Below are positions 5,037-5,187 of a stretch of 5,187 nucleotides of DNA, in pieces. The first letter of the stretch is position 1. Every line of letters starts with the position of its first letter. A program made the position numbers and the translations under genes. The notes under the pieces were generated by a model. The model was not told the origin of the DNA. It worked only from the letters and a program-made list of their open reading frames with translations, and did not search any database. The stretch is from Planctomycetota bacterium (GTDB taxonomy: Bacteria > Planctomycetota > UBA1135 > GCA-002686595): positions 1-5,187 of the forward strand of contig JAQBVH010000299.1 in NCBI GenBank assembly GCA_027623615.1, written 5' to 3'.

Positions 5037-5162
5037 CTCCTGCGGAGGCGTGGGTGTTGCTTGACGCCACACCTGACGGTGTGGGCGAAGCGACCCCGTT
5101 GGGGCCGCCTACGCCTCCTGCGGAGGCGTGGGTGTTGCTTGGCGCCACACCTGACGGTGTGA
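5006..5162. repeat. Two-copy palindromic repeat, 78-base period, three hairpins per unit
   Basis: Bases 5012-5083 recur at 5090-5161 with a single difference (A5064 versus G5142), spaced exactly 78 bases apart. Each unit holds three back-to-back palindromes: CCCC-GTT-GGGG (5016-5026; 5094-5104), ACGCCTCC-TGC-GGAGGCGT (5033-5051; 5111-5129) and CCACACC-TGAC-GGTGTGG (5067-5084; the second copy at 5145-5162 loses the outer pair). In the first unit the first hairpin is extended by perfect 9-base arms (5006-5014 with 5028-5036). The array begins 12 bases after the peptidase stop. It resembles a REP/BIME-like intergenic element and may terminate or stabilise the upstream mRNA. Confidence 0.88.
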
Positions 5163-5187
5163 CAGCCGGAGTCCGCACCCAGGGCGC

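Noticed and set aside
5006..5162. A CRISPR array.
   Set aside because: There are only two units, with near-perfect identity across the whole period and no unique spacers; the internal palindromes do not fit a repeat-spacer pattern.
4978..5187. Open frames through the 78-base repeats on both strands, with a repeated SGVASSNTHASAGGVGG-type peptide on the minus strand.
   Set aside because: The frames stay open only because the repeat period is divisible by three. Neither has a good start site, and the hairpins explain the sequence better as a non-coding element.

Overview
The window is GC-rich bacterial DNA, with G or C at nearly every third codon position. It carries five well-supported genes on the plus strand, one plausible but unrecognised gene on the minus strand, and a short palindromic repeat array at the right end. 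No RNA genes, CRISPR arrays, transposases or phage genes were seen. The combination of an exosortase/PEP-CTERM-type sugar transferase, a nickel superoxide dismutase and very high GC suggests an environmental, probably aquatic, planctomycete- or myxobacterium-like lineage. That placement is inference from gene content only.

Layout. Bases 3-992 hold the 3' part of a polyprenyl-phosphate sugar transferase for exopolysaccharide assembly; it runs off the left edge. After a 3-base gap, a TTG-started ZIP-family metal transporter (996-1826) overlaps by 4 bases a SO_0444/YraQ-type permease (1823-2941). These three look like one transcription unit. A leader of about 100 bases, with a hairpin and a small dyad, separates them from sodN (3045-3593). 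sodN encodes a Ni-superoxide dismutase with the full Ni-hook and an N-terminal extension that looks exported. A 13-bp hairpin (3629-3660) separates sodN from a convergent, unrecognised minus-strand ORF (3645-3980). An isoaspartyl peptidase/L-asparaginase with a lipoprotein signal (4013-4993) starts divergently from that ORF. The end of the window (5006-5162) holds two near-identical repeat units at a 78-base period, each folding into three consecutive hairpins.

How the parts may work together. The ZIP transporter and the permease are translationally coupled and very likely form a divalent-metal (Zn/Cu-type) handling pair. Each has a soluble loop rich in possible metal ligands: histidine and acidic residues in the ZIP loop, cysteine in the permease linker. 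The next gene encodes a nickel enzyme, so the block may be a small metal/oxidative-stress cluster attached to the end of an envelope polysaccharide operon, but no direct evidence links the transporters to nickel. No sodX maturation protease and no metal-responsive regulator is visible here. The peptidase lipoprotein appears to be an independent unit.
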